64,000 nt of DNA. It comes from Strigops habroptila (taxonomy: Eukaryota > Chordata > Aves > Psittaciformes > Psittacidae). This document shows, one piece after another, positions 15,100 to 29,243 of the stretch. The stretch spans positions 5,692,001 through 5,756,000 of the forward strand of contig NC_046360.1 of the NCBI RefSeq assembly GCF_004027225.2. Direction: 5' to 3'. The notes below the pieces were generated by a model. It was not told the DNA's origin. It did not search any database and worked only from the letters and a program-made list of their open reading frames with translations. The translations under genes were made by a program, and so were the position numbers. The stretch's first letter is position 1; each line of letters opens with the position of its first letter.

Positions 15100-15145
15100 A
15101 TGAGAAGCTGGCAAGTACGTATGCACACACTTGCCAGCTTCTCAT
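15100..15145. repeat. Perfect 17-bp inverted repeat (hairpin)
   Basis: The left arm atgagaagctggcaagt (15,100-15,116) and right arm acttgccagcttctcat (15,129-15,145) are exact reverse complements separated by 12 bases. The stem would be stable with about 47% GC. It lies in the left intron and inside a plus-strand frame of 186 codons that otherwise looks random. Confidence 0.9.
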
Positions 15146-17550
15146 CACACAGGAGAACTCCAAGTGATCACACAGAAATGATCTCTTTGGAATGCACGCA
15201 CTGGATGCCCATGCCCAGGTTTGGGCAGCAGGGGCCTTTGTGGGGAGAGGCTGGGGCTGCCCTGCACCAGACACAGCCCATCACAGTCATGAAAAAGCAA
15301 AAGCAAGAAAACTTCATACATCAGCTCACCAGGAGTTCTGCTAATGTGGGCCTCCAAGAACTGGCCTGAATTTACGACACAGCCTATGGTCAAGCCATAC
15401 AGATCAGAACATAACCTCTACTACCCTTGCTGCTAGCGTTCAGAAAAAAAGAACTGTGTGAGCTTAAAGCACATGGAGAAATGCACTAAATGGTTATTCA
15501 TTACCTTTTGTGCAGAGGCTGCTTGTGCCTTGCATCTAGTTGGTATGAAGATACATCATGTTTTAAATTACCCTTACATGGCTATTAGTGAGTTCTATCA
15601 ACTATGTTCTTTAAAACACTTCTCCATCTCTTCCATTTAATAACAGATGTTCCCCTCTGGGCTTACTGTTAAGGTGTAAAATTTCCCTGGATACTTCCTC
15701 CCGCAGTCTTCATGACTGACTTTCATTTGGCATAAACCCCAAGCACATATTCTTGACACGGTAGAAATAATAACCCAATGTATTTGACCCCACAGGAATA
15801 ACAATTTGAAATAAGAATCTGCTTTTCCCAGGAAGCACTAAGTTCAAAATTGTAAGAGGCAGAATTACTGATGAAACCAGACTATTACCTAGTTATTTGG
15901 TCACTATTAGACTACAAAGAATAAGCTGTGTTAGTGTTCTTTCATAACATAAGCTGTCTAAATTCCCAGTTTATTCATATTGCCCTTTCTTTTTGCTTGT
16001 TCCAGTTCACCTTTCTGGAACATAAACCCTACAGCAACACAAAAAATTAGAGCTTTAAAATGGATTTTAAGTATTTCACAGTACACGTAAATTGTTTCAA
16101 CTATTCATGATGGAAATAATATGGCTCGTTTCTTACATTTCTCTGCTTCCCTTTTAAATGTGTATGGTAATTATAAGAGACATGCAAGACAGAGTAGGAT
16201 GTTGTAGTAATTCCCCTGAAGTATTTACTTGATGCTTGTATTATTTATGTAATAGTAGTCTATTATCAATCCAATAATGATGGATAGTGACTGTGGGACT
16301 TCACAGGCCTTCTTCCATAAAGTAGGTTTGATGGGACTATAAAAATCCAAATGTATTTCTTCTCATTTACACTTGTACTGGATTACAACCGTGGGATTCA
16401 AGCATATGAAAAAAGATTTATCACTTATCTGAGAGAGATGTACTGCACTGACCCATTACAAAAGAAAACCTTTTCACCTTCAAGTTATTCCAATAAATTA
16501 AGAAATTCTAATAACGGGAACAAGACGCACCTTTAAAAGCACTGCAGCTCATGGGCATGCATTACTCTCCCTAGTTAGTACCAGCGCTTATACTTTTAAT
16601 GCACATTGCAGATAATAAACGTAGTGCTACATGCCTCAAATCTGTATTTTTCTACAAGTCATGAATGTGATGAAAATTCCATCCTCTTGGCAATTACTAC
16701 ACACCACAAACAAAAGATCATTTTTATCCTCAAGGCAAATTTGATGTCAAGGACAGTCCCATTTTGCCGACTTGTGAATTTTAGTTTTGAAGGGGAAGTA
16801 GTCCACAGATGATAAGCTTACAAAAAGCTAAACTACAGCATATTACTGAGGACAAAGACAGGACCAATGACAAGGAATTTAGGAGAATACTGTCACTCAT
16901 CAGTGTTTAACAGAGAGCATTTTTAACTCTGTATTAAATCAATCAAGCTATCACACATATGAAACTATTATAATATGCAAGTCTGGACAGACACCAGAAG
17001 AATCCCTTCATACATACAGAAAATAAATGTATGTTACCTTTTAATTGTGTAGGTTTATCATCAAGATATCTTAATTACCTCAGTCCCTTCTTTTCCCACT
17101 CTGCCTTCTCACTGTGTTTGTTTTTCAAGCCTCTCCACTTCTTCCTTCCTTCTTCAGTTGCCTGGGAAATCCTACAGCATCTGATGTAACTTTCACAAAG
17201 AACTAGTACACAAAGCTACGAAGTAGGGAAACTAGGCTGGTCCAAACCCAAAAAGAACACCAGTGCAAGTGAGTGCTTTGGTCCAGGCACATTTCCTTGA
17301 GTCCAAAAGACCCCTCGCCCTTGGCAGTACAAAATGCATATATTATCAGTAATTTCTCCTAAGGGGTTGCATGACATTTTATCTTTCAAGCAGTAATTTC
17401 TTGTAGGTGAGAGGACTAAAAAGTAACTATGGCATTATAACCTCTCAAGACCCATAAATCTACTACCTCTGGCTCCTGAAAGAAAGTAAACTGAAAAATC
17501 AAACCCTGATTTTGGTTTTCCCTGATTGTGGCTAAATAACTTCTTCCATT

Positions 17551-17580
17551 AAAAAAAAAAAATATATATATATAAAAAAA
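17551..17580. repeat. Poly(A)-TA simple repeat
   Basis: A run of 12 A is followed by (ta)n and then more A. It is simple sequence in the left intron. Confidence 0.9.
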
Positions 17581-20500
17581 ATCCACAAACCCTATTCAAA
17601 CAGTAATGTATATCCAGACTCTTTTCTAACAGTCATTCTTTGGGATTGTAAGGAAAAGGGATAGAAATGGCCATACTAGATCAGATTCCAGACCCGTGTG
17701 ATACAGGAAAAAATTGTTATCAGATGCTTAAGAATAAGGCACGAGAAAACCACAATAAATTCCTGTAGTATAATCTCTAGTGTCTTACAGGGGCTGGAAT
17801 AATATATGATAAATATTAACAAAACACCAAAGCACACAGGGCTTAACATCCCCTCCAGTACAAGCACAGTCCAGTTCCACTCACACATTGCAGTATGTAA
17901 CTCAGTCATCTTCAGGAAAATATCCTGTTACTTAGTTACAGGAAATCAGAGCTGAGAAAATATCCTTTTCAATAACAGCACAGCCTCTTACACAAAATGA
18001 TGTTAAAGAACCAACAACATTGTTGTCTATGTGTGCTGGTAACATTTTACCTAACAGACTAAATCTTAGTTACACAAACCAGAATATAGGAAGAGAGGGG
18101 AAAGAACACATATTAGAAAGTGCGTAAAGAGTGGAGTAAGGTCCAAGAAGGAGGCTTCTCCTTTACGCTCCCTCAAATACTGCATCACTCTGCTGTGTCT
18201 AATTGTATATTTTGAGTGACAGCTTTCTGAGTGTTCAGTGCCTCTTTCAACGAGGCTGATGCTAAGGACCTGGCCAGCAGCTCTTCCTGCAGATCAGAAA
18301 CAGGAAAAGCTCCAGTTGTTCAGTGTCACTTTTAGTGTCACACACTTGTTGCATCAATGTTGACAGTTATATTTAACAAACTGTGGGTATTTACAGTACA
18401 GATATTAGGTTTACAGTCATGATTACTGCTCTCTGCTCACAGCAGTTTTGCAAAAAGAATCATTAAAACCACCTGAGCCCCGCAGACAAACAAGTGTTAC
18501 ACCATTGGTGTCAACAGTACACTATATCATTCACTATTTGATTCTTTTAGCTCTTATCAGACTGCTTTTCTTCCTGTCTTGCTCTGTTTTCTAAATTGTT
18601 CTAAGACAATTTCCATAATCCATGTATCAAGAAAAAACTGTGTATTTACAAAACTTCGACCATCAGATCATAAAAAAAATAGCACCTTGGAGCTCTTTAT
18701 ACTTCATTTCCTTTTAACAGTATTTACTGAAATGAAACAGAAATTTTCCAACATGAAAGCCAGAAAGGTTGTAAGCTAAGCATAAGATTTATGGTTTATG
18801 ATGATTAGGACCTATCAATATCAAAGCTGGCAAACTCTCATTTGCATCCAACAGCTGGGATCGATATCTACAAAGAAGTCACTGAGCAGGGCTGCTTTTC
18901 TCTGGCTGCATGAGATACTTCACCTTTTGGAATTATGAAGAAAAGGTGTTACCTACCACCACTGTAGGAAATAAGCTTAAGTCTATTTGAGCCATCAGAG
19001 CTATGACAATTGCTGTGATACGAAGGATCTATCCTTCCTTCCAAATCCCTTCTCCCTTATCAGCAGTGTTTATACAGGATGTTACTCTAAAGTACACAAA
19101 ACCCATGTTTGTATTTCCTCCTTGGTAGGAATCCTCAAGAAAAGACCATCACAGCTGCTGCTCCTTAACACTCATCACTGGCAAGGTACCACAGAGCACA
19201 GGCAGTTCAGATAAACAGGCATTAGATTACGGCTGAGAGTGCAAGAAAAGATCTTCTATTCTAAGTTTTCATGTTTCATACCTTTATTTGTTCGGGACAG
19301 CCACTTGTAACATCCTGAAACCATTCAGGGTGGAGCCTGGGTGTCAGCTCTCTTCTCACTCTGCCTGTAAAGCACATTAACTGGAAGAGGTCCAGAGCCT
19401 GAACAGCTCATCTATGCATGTTATTAACAGAAACAACTGCCTTAATGACAGGTTTCCTTTAAACTACAAAAGCATTAGCTGTACCCATCTGCCCTACCAC
19501 ACAAACACGAAACTGCTTTACAGTTGCTTCTTTGTTTTCCTCCTAATTCATACAACAGCCAAGCACCATGATTACACAGCAGCGTTAACTGCACTCACTT
19601 AGGCTTCAAATAAGACTCAGCTACCAAATCACACGAAGCCTACAGTAGATACATTTGTATAGATGATTTAAGACTGTCGAGCAACAGAGACCCCTTCCAG
19701 CAATGAAACATTTGTAGTTTCAGTATACCCAGTAGGTAAGCCATTAGGAGAACAGACAGACTGACTACAGTCACCATGATTTATCATAGTAGGAATTTTT
19801 TAAAAAATTAATAAATTTGGAAGCCCTTTACTGTGAGTAGCACATGGGCAGTCAGTTAATGTGAAATGAAAGACTGTCTTTAGAAGATCAATACTTCTCC
19901 CTCCTCCTTTTTCATACAAGATTAAATTAAGAGAACCAATACAATGGATAACATGTTGGACAGGACTCTGCAAACACCACCCATAGATTTGCACTGACCT
20001 TGCTGAATGATCTGAGCAAACAAACCTGAAGCACACTGAAAATTTCTCTTCTGCAAAACGGTATCAACCATCATTTTTAGGCACTTTCTAAAGATCTTTT
20101 AATGAAATCTGTTGTTGCAGACTCAGGGCTACTCTATAACAAAATGCAGGTTCACACATCACAGATTTCAGTAAGAAATTATAAACTTTAAAATCTGACT
20201 TAATTTAAAAAACACCAAAATACACCACCACCCAAAATTTCATTTAGTTGTTCCTAGTCTCTAACTGCAACTTCTGTTGCAAGGCTGCGGCAGCTCATCG
20301 CACACTGAGCCTTCCCAGCAGATAATGAACATGAGGCACAAAGATCTCCTGTGATTTACTTGAGAACACACAGTGTGTCAAATGTGAGAGCCACAAACAA
20401 GACACAGCCCCCAAGGCCCATACCCTGGCCAGGAAACCAAAGAGAGACTTACATTCTTCCAGGCACAGAGCTGGTCCATCAACAATAGAGTGCTTAAGCT

Positions 20501-22454
20501 GCATTGGGTAGTCTATAAACATGTTTTAGACAATGAAAATGTGAAACAATAAGCAAAGAAAAAGTGAGAAGAACTATTACTCTCAGTGGATACATTGCTG
20601 TCACTTATAAAAGTGCTCCTTTTGCAAAACAGCAACCTAATGAATTACCATGCATTAAAAATTGATCGTCTCTACATAGCATTTTTTTAAACTTCTGTAT
20701 TGATTTACGTTTTCATTTTGCATAATGCACCAGAGCCCAATTAAGATCCGTAGGAGGTGAAGGGGTGGGGGGACACACTGAGAGTTTTTCTATATTTGTT
20801 CTGTACTCTGGTCACTTCAAAACTAAAATGAACAAACCTATCAGGAAAACAGAAGGGATCCTAGCATACTGCATTTAATATTCATTTGATCATTACTTGG
20901 AGTGTGAGAGTGTTTAAATCTAACCCCTCCCCTTTCCTCCCCTGCAGGAAAGGCAGGCGGTGCAGACTGCAAAGCATTTCAGGGAAATAAGACAAGTGAC
21001 CTGACAACTGAGGGCACAAATCTTGTGCCAGAACAAACCATCCACAAGATTTCTACAGTCACTGTACATAAAAAACCCTGATCAGACTGTTGGCTTCAGA
21101 CAGAGCCTTATGTCAGGCCCAGTATGACACAAGCACATTTTCCCTAACTACTTAAAGGTTATGTAATAGAGATCTGCAGAGCATTAGCAGTCACATGACA
21201 CATCCCACTAAGATTTCAAACTGCCACCTACAAAATTTAATTAGCAAGCAGTAAACAAGAGAGAAAGGAAGAAACACACGCCTGGAACCAACATGGAATA
21301 TTCTGAACGTTCTAAACTATATGCAGAATTGGGGGCAGGGAAGTGGGGAGAACAGAAAGCAGGATTTAACGAACAGGTATAATCACAACTGTCACAGAAC
21401 AGGGAAAATACAGTAAACGGGACAGTTTCAACCACGTACTGCTTGTTACAGTGACAACTGTGAGCTTTATCCAGCTGAAGTCTAAGCACCATCAACTCTA
21501 TCCATCTTCAGTAAGAGCACATTAACACACTCTCAGAGATACTGTGCTGAGCTACCCCTCCTGGTCTAAGATGACACAGACCTATAAACTCCCTGCTGAT
21601 TAATGTCAGAGAACATTGTTAAGTGAGTTCAAAAACGCGCTTACCAAAGATGCACTTTCCATGTTGGTGAAAAGATACCATGATATTCCGCACAGGAGTA
21701 AAACCAGCATTTTTTCAACTGTATAAGGAGGTACAGAAACAAACCAGTGTAATCCCAGTGGAGGTGGAAGGAAAGGGGTGCATATGCTGACAGCCTATCA
21801 ACCCACTGTGCTCAAATCAGGCCTTAAGGAAGGTATCACTGAAGAGCTTGCTAAAAGATGATCTTTAAAGAAAAAACAGAAGATAGTTTGCAATTGTCAG
21901 TAGATGAGAACAGAGAAGGGAGGCTCTGCCATACTATTCCTGATGCCTTCCTCTTGACTCTTCACCGTAACACCGTGCACCGCTGCTGCTTGCTAATCAA
22001 CATCAAACAGTTGGCATAGTAATACTTAGTGCCTGTATAACCAAATGTTTTACTGTTTGTAATGGAAAATACAAAACTTCATTATAATTAAAAAGAAATA
22101 AAAAGTCTGACCTACAGTTGCACTTCCTCTGTCCTGACTTTTGCACTGTAAATGTTTCTACCAGACCCGTCCACCATCAGGGTAACTAGGCTTTTCAATC
22201 CAAACTGAACATACCTGTGAGCACAATATACAGTTTAGCAAATCAAATGTTACTCCAAAAAGCTCAGAACCAATTCAGGTTCTACTGATCCTTGGAAGTA
22301 TTTTTCTATACATAACAACATACAAGCAGACTGTCAAGTGATTTATAAGCAGCATCTAGAAGCCTCTATTGGGATTTAGGATCCTGACAGAGAAAACAGT
22401 CTTTGGTCTGAAGATCTCATTTTCTAAGCAGATAAATAAGCACAATGTAGTGGA

Positions 22455-22590
22455 AAGAGTTCATTATTATTCCCATTTACAGAAAGAGAACAGACCCCAA
22501 GAGGTACTAAGTGATTTGCCCAGGGCCATTCACAGAATCTGTGGCAGAGCTGGAAGTCACGCTCTGATTTCCTCATCAAGGGCCACGTCA
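22455..22590 (-). repeat. MIR/CORE-SINE-like relic
   Basis: Read on plus, the reverse complement of the MIR consensus is visible: ttattattcccatttacag, then gtgatttgcccagggccatt, then tgtggcagagctgg. The order and spacing match the MIR body. A plus-strand open frame here (22,369-22,620) is an artefact of the repeat. Confidence 0.75.
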
Positions 22591-25500
22591 CAAGCACAAG
22601 TCAAAGTATGGAGCCTGTAAGCCACTCTGATTTCCTCAGCAAAATGCCAACCACAGGTGGCTTTACAATCATACTTTACAGAATGAACCTAACTCCAGCA
22701 TGTTATTTGACAGGATGGTTACTGATAGCAAAGAAACCCTCAATGACCAAATTCAAACTTCAGCGTCGACCAGCTGCTCCACAAGATCATTAGCTGTTCT
22801 CCCAGGGCAGTGTTATCACTGTCATTTCCCAAGAGTCCACTCCATGCAAATAAGCCTGATAAAATTCCTCTTTTTCACTGGTGAACAGAAACCGGTTTCC
22901 TGACATGTTGCTTCGATGAAGCTGCATTTTTCCAGCACCGTGACTACGTTCCTATTCTATTTCTAATCACAATGTTGGTATATATTTTTCAATTCTAACA
23001 GCAATGAGCAAATGCTACTGTTAGCAACGCTACATGGCAGTTCTCATCTGTGGCAGTCAGCTTAGAACATCAACAGTAAGAAGAGAGATAATCATCAGTA
23101 GCACCAGGTGTTTTCCAGAAAATCTTAAATAGATTTCAGTTACATAGTGCTCTGCATGGAAAGATTTTCCAAATTAGAGAGTAAATGTTACCTATACAGC
23201 TTACCATTCTGTCAAAGAGCTCACGGGACATGACAAGCTAATGCTATGAAAGGGGGAAACAAAAGGATTTACACTAAATTGTGCTTTAGTCAGAAGCTTT
23301 TGCTAAATATTAAACCAAAAACATGTCCCAGGAAAAAAGTCGTGACTAACAGATATTTCAGTTACTCTGACATATTTTGTCATGGCGAAAACCAGCCTTG
23401 GCTCTCAAACCGTACTTCATTCAATGTAAATAAAGGAGAGGACAGTGATGCATGACCAACTAGTTTCTTATTTCAGAATAAAGTCAGCGTGATTTTGGAT
23501 ATTTAATTTTGATAAGCAGTGAGGCATTTGACACAAAGGTAAACCCCTTATACCAGAGGATACCAATTATCCCATGGTCGCAGGTGTCTTATTTCTACCT
23601 GTGGCAATCCAGAAAAGCTCAGACTTTTCTAATAAACTATTGCCCATTATTAATAGTTAATAACAACCCTAAACTCTTGTGTTTATACATTTGTTTCATA
23701 CTCAACATGACACACCTATCTAAACTACAATGAGTATTCACATTTAACATGTATCTAAAATAGAATGAGCTGACATTCAAAGAGATATGTATTTTGTATA
23801 TATGCGAAAGGACATACCTAGCTTCTATCAGCATGGGATTGGCCACATACAGAGATGCTTAAGATTTCTGAGCTTCTAATTGTCAGTAAACTCCAGTAGC
23901 ATGTATCAGCTATTCAGATCATTCTCATGCAGAATCTGTGGCACTGCACTGTCCCATATTTTGCTCCATCTCACTTTTCCCACCCCTAAAAGCCATGTGC
24001 CATTCTAAAGCTGTAATTCAGTTACAATTCTAGAAAATTCAACACATTACATTTTTTCAAAAAAGGTGATCCAGGTATACCCAAAAATATAAAATCTGTA
24101 ATAGCACTGCACCTCTGTCCACTGCCTCTAGTACACAGCCATGCTGTATATCAGCAGGCTGGAACTCAGCTACAAAAAATTAGGGTTGCTTTCTGGTCTG
24201 CAGGCAGCACGACCACTTCCCCAGTTCAGAGTAGGCCTTTTTCCTATTAAAAAGAAAGTAGTGCACAAAGGCACTGGTCAGGACCACCAGAGCTCTTTGA
24301 CAAAAATAACCAAGAGTCACCTAAAAAGGACCCACACCCTCCTCTAAGGTACTAGAAGTAACACATATGTATTTCAGAGGATGTCTACAGTGGTGAATCC
24401 TGGCTGACATCTCTAAGATTTGGTCTGAATTGCCTTCTCATGTGTCAGCTGGGTAGACTTGAAAGCCCTCCTCTAATAAAAACATAACACTGCCTGATTA
24501 AAAGAGCTGAAATACAAAGTCACTACAGTAACTTTCCTATCAGTTCATGTATACTGCTATTTTTTATTGTATTGAATTTACGGGGATGTTTTAATTTCCC
24601 TTCTTACCACTTGGTCTGTGTTTTAATATTTCATGATGTTTTCTTAAGGCAGCTCTTCTATCTTGCTAAGCAATAGTCATTATTTGTATTTTGACACTGG
24701 CAATCATAGCCTTCTTTCCCTGTCTCAGCATACTTGGTACAATTCTTAATGCTAAGATCAATGGCTTTGATTTTAGGTATTTCTTCAAAATATATCAAAT
24801 CATTTAAAGAGCAGACTCTGTATTTACTAAATGCAGTGACAAGACTCATAAATCAGTTATTATGCTGAGTTATTTTATATATAAACTCTGCATCACTACC
24901 TGCACTGGACAAAAAAAGCCCAGTCAGTGTTTTACTGCTAAAATAACAGACAGCAGTTAAAAAGAAAACCAAAGCTTTCATAGGCACTTGGATTTTCCCT
25001 CATTATATTAAGATCATGTACAAATGTAATGTCGACCATCACATCGCTCTTGGAAAGGCATACCTTATCTGCCCAATGCTATAAGCAATAGCCAATTTTG
25101 GAAAGAGGTTAATAAAAAAACCCTGCAGTATCCCCTATAATACTGAGCACAGCATGCTGGTAAGTGCTAACTAATTAACTGGTATTTATATGCTATAACA
25201 AAATGTTGTTGTTCTGTTCTACGTACTCATATACATAGCATACTTCCCACAAATCTGCTATGTATAGAGTGTCCACATATGTACATATATAGCTGCAGAA
25301 GAGCTCTCCCTTCTACCAAAAAAGGATGAGATATTTACTTGCAATAGGTCTAATTTAGCATTAGATGCCAGACAAATGCCACATATAATTTCATTAATAC
25401 TATCTCTATGGAAGAGTAGTCACATTAATGCCTTTGCCATGACATAACAATATACAGCTGCAAAGCAAACAGATACTGTGAATATGCATCATGCTGGGGG

Positions 25501-25975
25501 TCTGGGAGGGGGAAGCTGCTAGCCAGTATGATTACTAACTTTGCACTAATACAGAAAAGAAACATGGCACCATCAAACCTGTCCATATAGTATTTATTTT
25601 ATTGCAAACCTTAAAAATCTTAAAAACCTTAAAAGTGACTGGAAAATGACATCAGATTAAACATCAATAGGAGAGAGGATGGAATAATCTAGCAAGAGTT
25701 TAATCCCTTTACCTAGTGCTTGTGCACGCTACTAACACATTTTATTATTCTAAACAGCACCTAGAAGAAATATCCAGTGAAGGACATCATCGAATTGCAG
25801 CAGAATAATAAAGTTTGTCTGCCTCCGACAAGAGTTACTGCTGCATTACTGCTAACTAAAAAGAAGATTCTCCCCCCACACACACTTACAAATCTTCAGC
25901 CCTCCCACCCTCATTTGGCCCATAAAGCATTTAACAGAAATAGCTATTTTTAGAAAGGGTGAAATCTCAGCATAC

Positions 25976-26400
25976 CTTCAAATCAAGTGCTTCCGATGTT
26001 CAGCAAGATCATTGCCGAGAGAGAGAACTGCAGTCTACTGTGTCAAATTACAACCTTGTAGAGAAAGGCGGCAGCGTCGGCAGCAGCAGCATTGGTGTGT
26101 TTGCACTGCTAGTATTCAGGCTAGAAATGATTCATTAGTTGTCTGCAGGGAGGCAGGGTGAAAAAGAGAGAGCAAGCATCATCGGCCATGCAGCAGCTGC
26201 CAGAGCCTATGAAACAGCAGTGCTCGCACACACATACGCACACAAAGATGGCTTTCCCTATTTGCCAGTTTCTCTTTCACATAGTATTAACCCTGACACA
26301 GCAGCAGGGAGCACGGACAGGAGCTGACAAGCAGCAAGTGGGATCGCAGCAAGGATGTGTTTCAGTGAGGGGGGGCACGGGAGGAGGTGGGTGTTGGGAG
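25976..26400 (-). promoter_or_regulatory. RIMBP2: Possible internal RIMBP2 promoter and non-coding first exon
   Basis: GC and CpG rise locally (gcggcagcgtcggcagc around 26,066), in contrast to the flanking DNA. On the minus strand this block ends at a strong donor, AAG|GTATGC at 25,976/25,975. A short upstream frame (MILLNIGST then stop) is the only ATG near the donor, so the exon would be 5'UTR. It lies just downstream of the four long-form exons, where a promoter for a shorter RIM-BP2 would have to sit. The transcription start is not resolved. A 163-codon plus-strand frame crosses it but looks random. Confidence 0.4.
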
Positions 26401-29243
26401 ATTTTATTTTACCTCCAAGTAATGCTATCACAGGATCTTCTCAGTAGGTCATCTGTGGCCTACTGGCACGAACCAATGAACTGTAAATGTGAGCTGCAAT
26501 GTTTTTTTCACTCCCAAGCCTGCCCAATGGAAGGCTTAGAAACTCAAATGCAGAAGGGTATTAAGACAGATTACCTGAAGCATCCTAACCATTCTGTCTT
26601 CCCTCTTCTCAAGAAAACTGTATACAGTATATTCACACAAAACTTTTAAGTGTGCAACGACCAGCTCCCCAGCAGCTAGAGGGAGACACTGTAAGGGGAT
26701 ACTGGGAATGATTTTAACAAATCAATTTTTTAAGAATCTTTAATCTTTTTTTACCCTCTTTTTTAAAAAATATTTTTCTTCCCCCCCTCTCCCCCTCACC
26801 TAAGATCCCTAAGAGACGATCTCACCACTTTGGGAGTGCATTCACTATAACATAACTGAATTCTCAAGGCTGAAGAAGGTTAAATTATCAAGAAAGCATA
26901 CGAAGTTATACTGAGTGGAACTCCTGTATTTTCTTTTCAGTATTGAAATACTGTACTCTCAAGGTACTATTTTACTGAATTCTATTAAAGTATCTGCAGA
27001 AATACATCTCCCCATTTGCACTGTATCCCTACATTAATTTGAAATCCCTTTTCAAGTATCAGTCTTGCCCTCCCCCTCCCCCCCCAGTTTTACTAACATG
27101 CACGATGAGGAGGAGAATTTTCAGAAAACTTTGGCATTAACAAAAGGAGACAGATTTCCTCCAAAGTCTAATAGCTCTTTATGAAGTTGAAGTGGATGGA
27201 GAGTACCCTGATCTGCAGGAACTGTCAGCATCAGATGCTTCACTGCAAAGTATTAAAAGCCATGGAAGAGGGACTCCTTAGATGATCTCTTTCTCAAGTT
27301 TTGTCTTATCCAGATTTCCAGTTCGTGATAAATTTGAACCCTGAACCATGAAGTTTACTACACAGCAAAGGAATCTTTCCAAAATGGCATTGCCTGTATT
27401 TCTGGATGTTCCAGTTCCCAAGTATCAATCAATTTGAGCACCTGATTAAGATCATTACCCCCAAAGCTTCTAGCAACACCGAGTACCACCTCTCTCACTT
27501 GGATTAAAAGCATTTCTCTTCAGAGGCTTAGAATTAAAGTATGGTGATGAGTGTAACAGTGTGATCTTTGAAGTAACTGACTGCTTCTGAAAAATCTGTC
27601 CCTCATTATACAAATGAAACAGATAAAAATCTCATCCTCAGTTCTGTGGTATTAAAAAAAATAAAATCAAGATGAGGAAAAGGGTTACAGACAACCTGCG
27701 CTTTCTTCCCTAAAGTCTGCCTTGGCACGTGTTAGAAAGATAACAGTTTTCTGAATGGTAACTCCAACATCTAAAAATAAGGTACCCAAGACCACTCTTT
27801 TGTGCAATCTCAGCCCCAAATGATTTTCCCTGAGATTACTCATGACTGCAGTGGGAACAACAAAACTCCGGTATTTTTGGAGAGAAAAGCTGTTCATACT
27901 CAGATTCATATGTTCCTTCTCAGATTAGGTTATGGCTGTGATCATCAGGCAAGAGCACTCTTACTTTTATAACCAGTTTGTGGCATAAATGGCTTCCTTT
28001 TTAAAAAAAAAAAAAAAAAAATTTAAATCTAATTTTGGCAAATTTTTTTCCCCCTCAGTTGAGCTACATGTAAGTGTCAAATCCAAACGTTCCTTCTGAC
28101 TATGACTGTATCAGCGCTTATCATACTGTGCTTCAGCAACAAATGCAGATCTGCAGCATATGACACAAAGTGATACCAGAAGATTCCAGGTGACACATTC
28201 TGGAAATCTATCTTGGAGACCAGATGAACATATCTGGTGCTTTATGTGCATTTGTCCAAACAAAATAAAAACCTGCTAAGCCGACCTGATACTCGGAAAT
28301 AAGTGAGACCACTATTAAAATGGCATTGTTCATGTGCTACACTGAACCAAACCAACTCTTCCAATTCCTTTTCATAGGTGGATTTAAAACTTAACTGTAC
28401 ATGGCCATGTGTAGGTATATATAAAGTATGTTAATTATCATAAACTTTCTGGAAATCTTGTTTTAAAAAAAATGGAAAATTGTAAGTTAAGTCACTTTGA
28501 AAATAAAAGAGCAACATTTTTTTTAAATTATCAGCACAGATTAACTGCTATGAAGATTTTAAAACATATTCTTCATCTCAAGTAAACATTTAGAAACTTG
28601 AGTCATCAAAACTTGACATATTCAACTTGTTATGCCACAGCAGATGAGGACTCACATTTTACTGGAACTGTGAGATGTTAGAACACTGTTAGCAAACAGA
28701 TTATTATTAATTTGGTAGTTTATGTGGCCAAATATCAGCATCAAGTATATAGCTTGATAGTAATTTTTGCCTGCTCATGATGCGGCTATCCTGATGACAC
28801 TCGCTGGTAAGCAGGAATGCACATATAACAGTGCCACTGAGAGAGGAAAGGGAATTACAGTCCTATATGCCAGGCCAAGAAATCCCCCCAGAATAACAAT
28901 CCCAATATAATGACCCTGCCTTCTGATAGACAATTTTCTTCAGAAAAAGAGAACATCAGGGATCTTTCCATATACGATGCGGTTTTATGAAATGCCATTT
29001 TAACCATGTAACCATTCACGGGACATAATGAATTTCATGAATTTCTTTCTTGTCTGAATTACATGAAACATTTATTTAAAATACATCGTAAAAGATGAAT
29101 TTTCCTTTTAGTACCTTTAGTAAGAAAAATAGATCTTGCAGTGCATTGTTACAATAAAAGAAGCCAAAGTGATGATAAATCCTTCCCTTTCCAATTCCAC
29201 GTTGCACAGCGAGATAGACTGGGATAATAATAAAGGAGCTCAC
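26401..29243 (-). other. RIMBP2 intron
   Basis: No exon is supported. The stretch contains C-rich runs (around 26,781-26,800 and 27,068-27,087) and a 19-A run at 28,003. Confidence 0.6.
28003..28021. repeat. Poly(A) run of 19
   Basis: An uninterrupted A tract. No SINE or LINE body is recognisable upstream, so I do not call it a retrotransposon tail. Confidence 0.9.

Larger units (their letters stand above)
1..25975 (-). other. RIMBP2 intron, no exon found
   Basis: I scanned this stretch for splice-flanked open segments on both strands, especially for RIM-BP coiled-coil exons, and found none. It is AT-rich and CpG-poor, and holds two MIR relics, two hairpins and scattered A/T runs. Two frames of 188 codons (6,029-6,595, minus) and 186 codons (14,809-15,369, plus) are the longest. 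I recognise neither and treat them as unproven. Confidence 0.6.

Noticed and set aside
21647..21730. Strong-looking minus-strand donor TTTG|GTAAGC near 21.65 kb
   Set aside because: No matching acceptor with an open phase-compatible frame upstream; nothing like the missing RIM-BP coiled-coil exons.
24658..24849. Minus-strand frame with several Cys
   Set aside because: A short chance frame without a signal peptide or known Cys spacing; no splice support.
26158..26649. Plus-strand frame of 163 codons over the 26 kb GC-richer block
   Set aside because: His/Gln/Gly-biased, driven by local base composition; no splice context or recognised domain, and it lies antisense to the better-supported donor at 25,976.
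27270..27300. Possible second CR1 end (tagatgatctctttctc)
   Set aside because: Only a short match to the CR1 tail with no flanking agreement.
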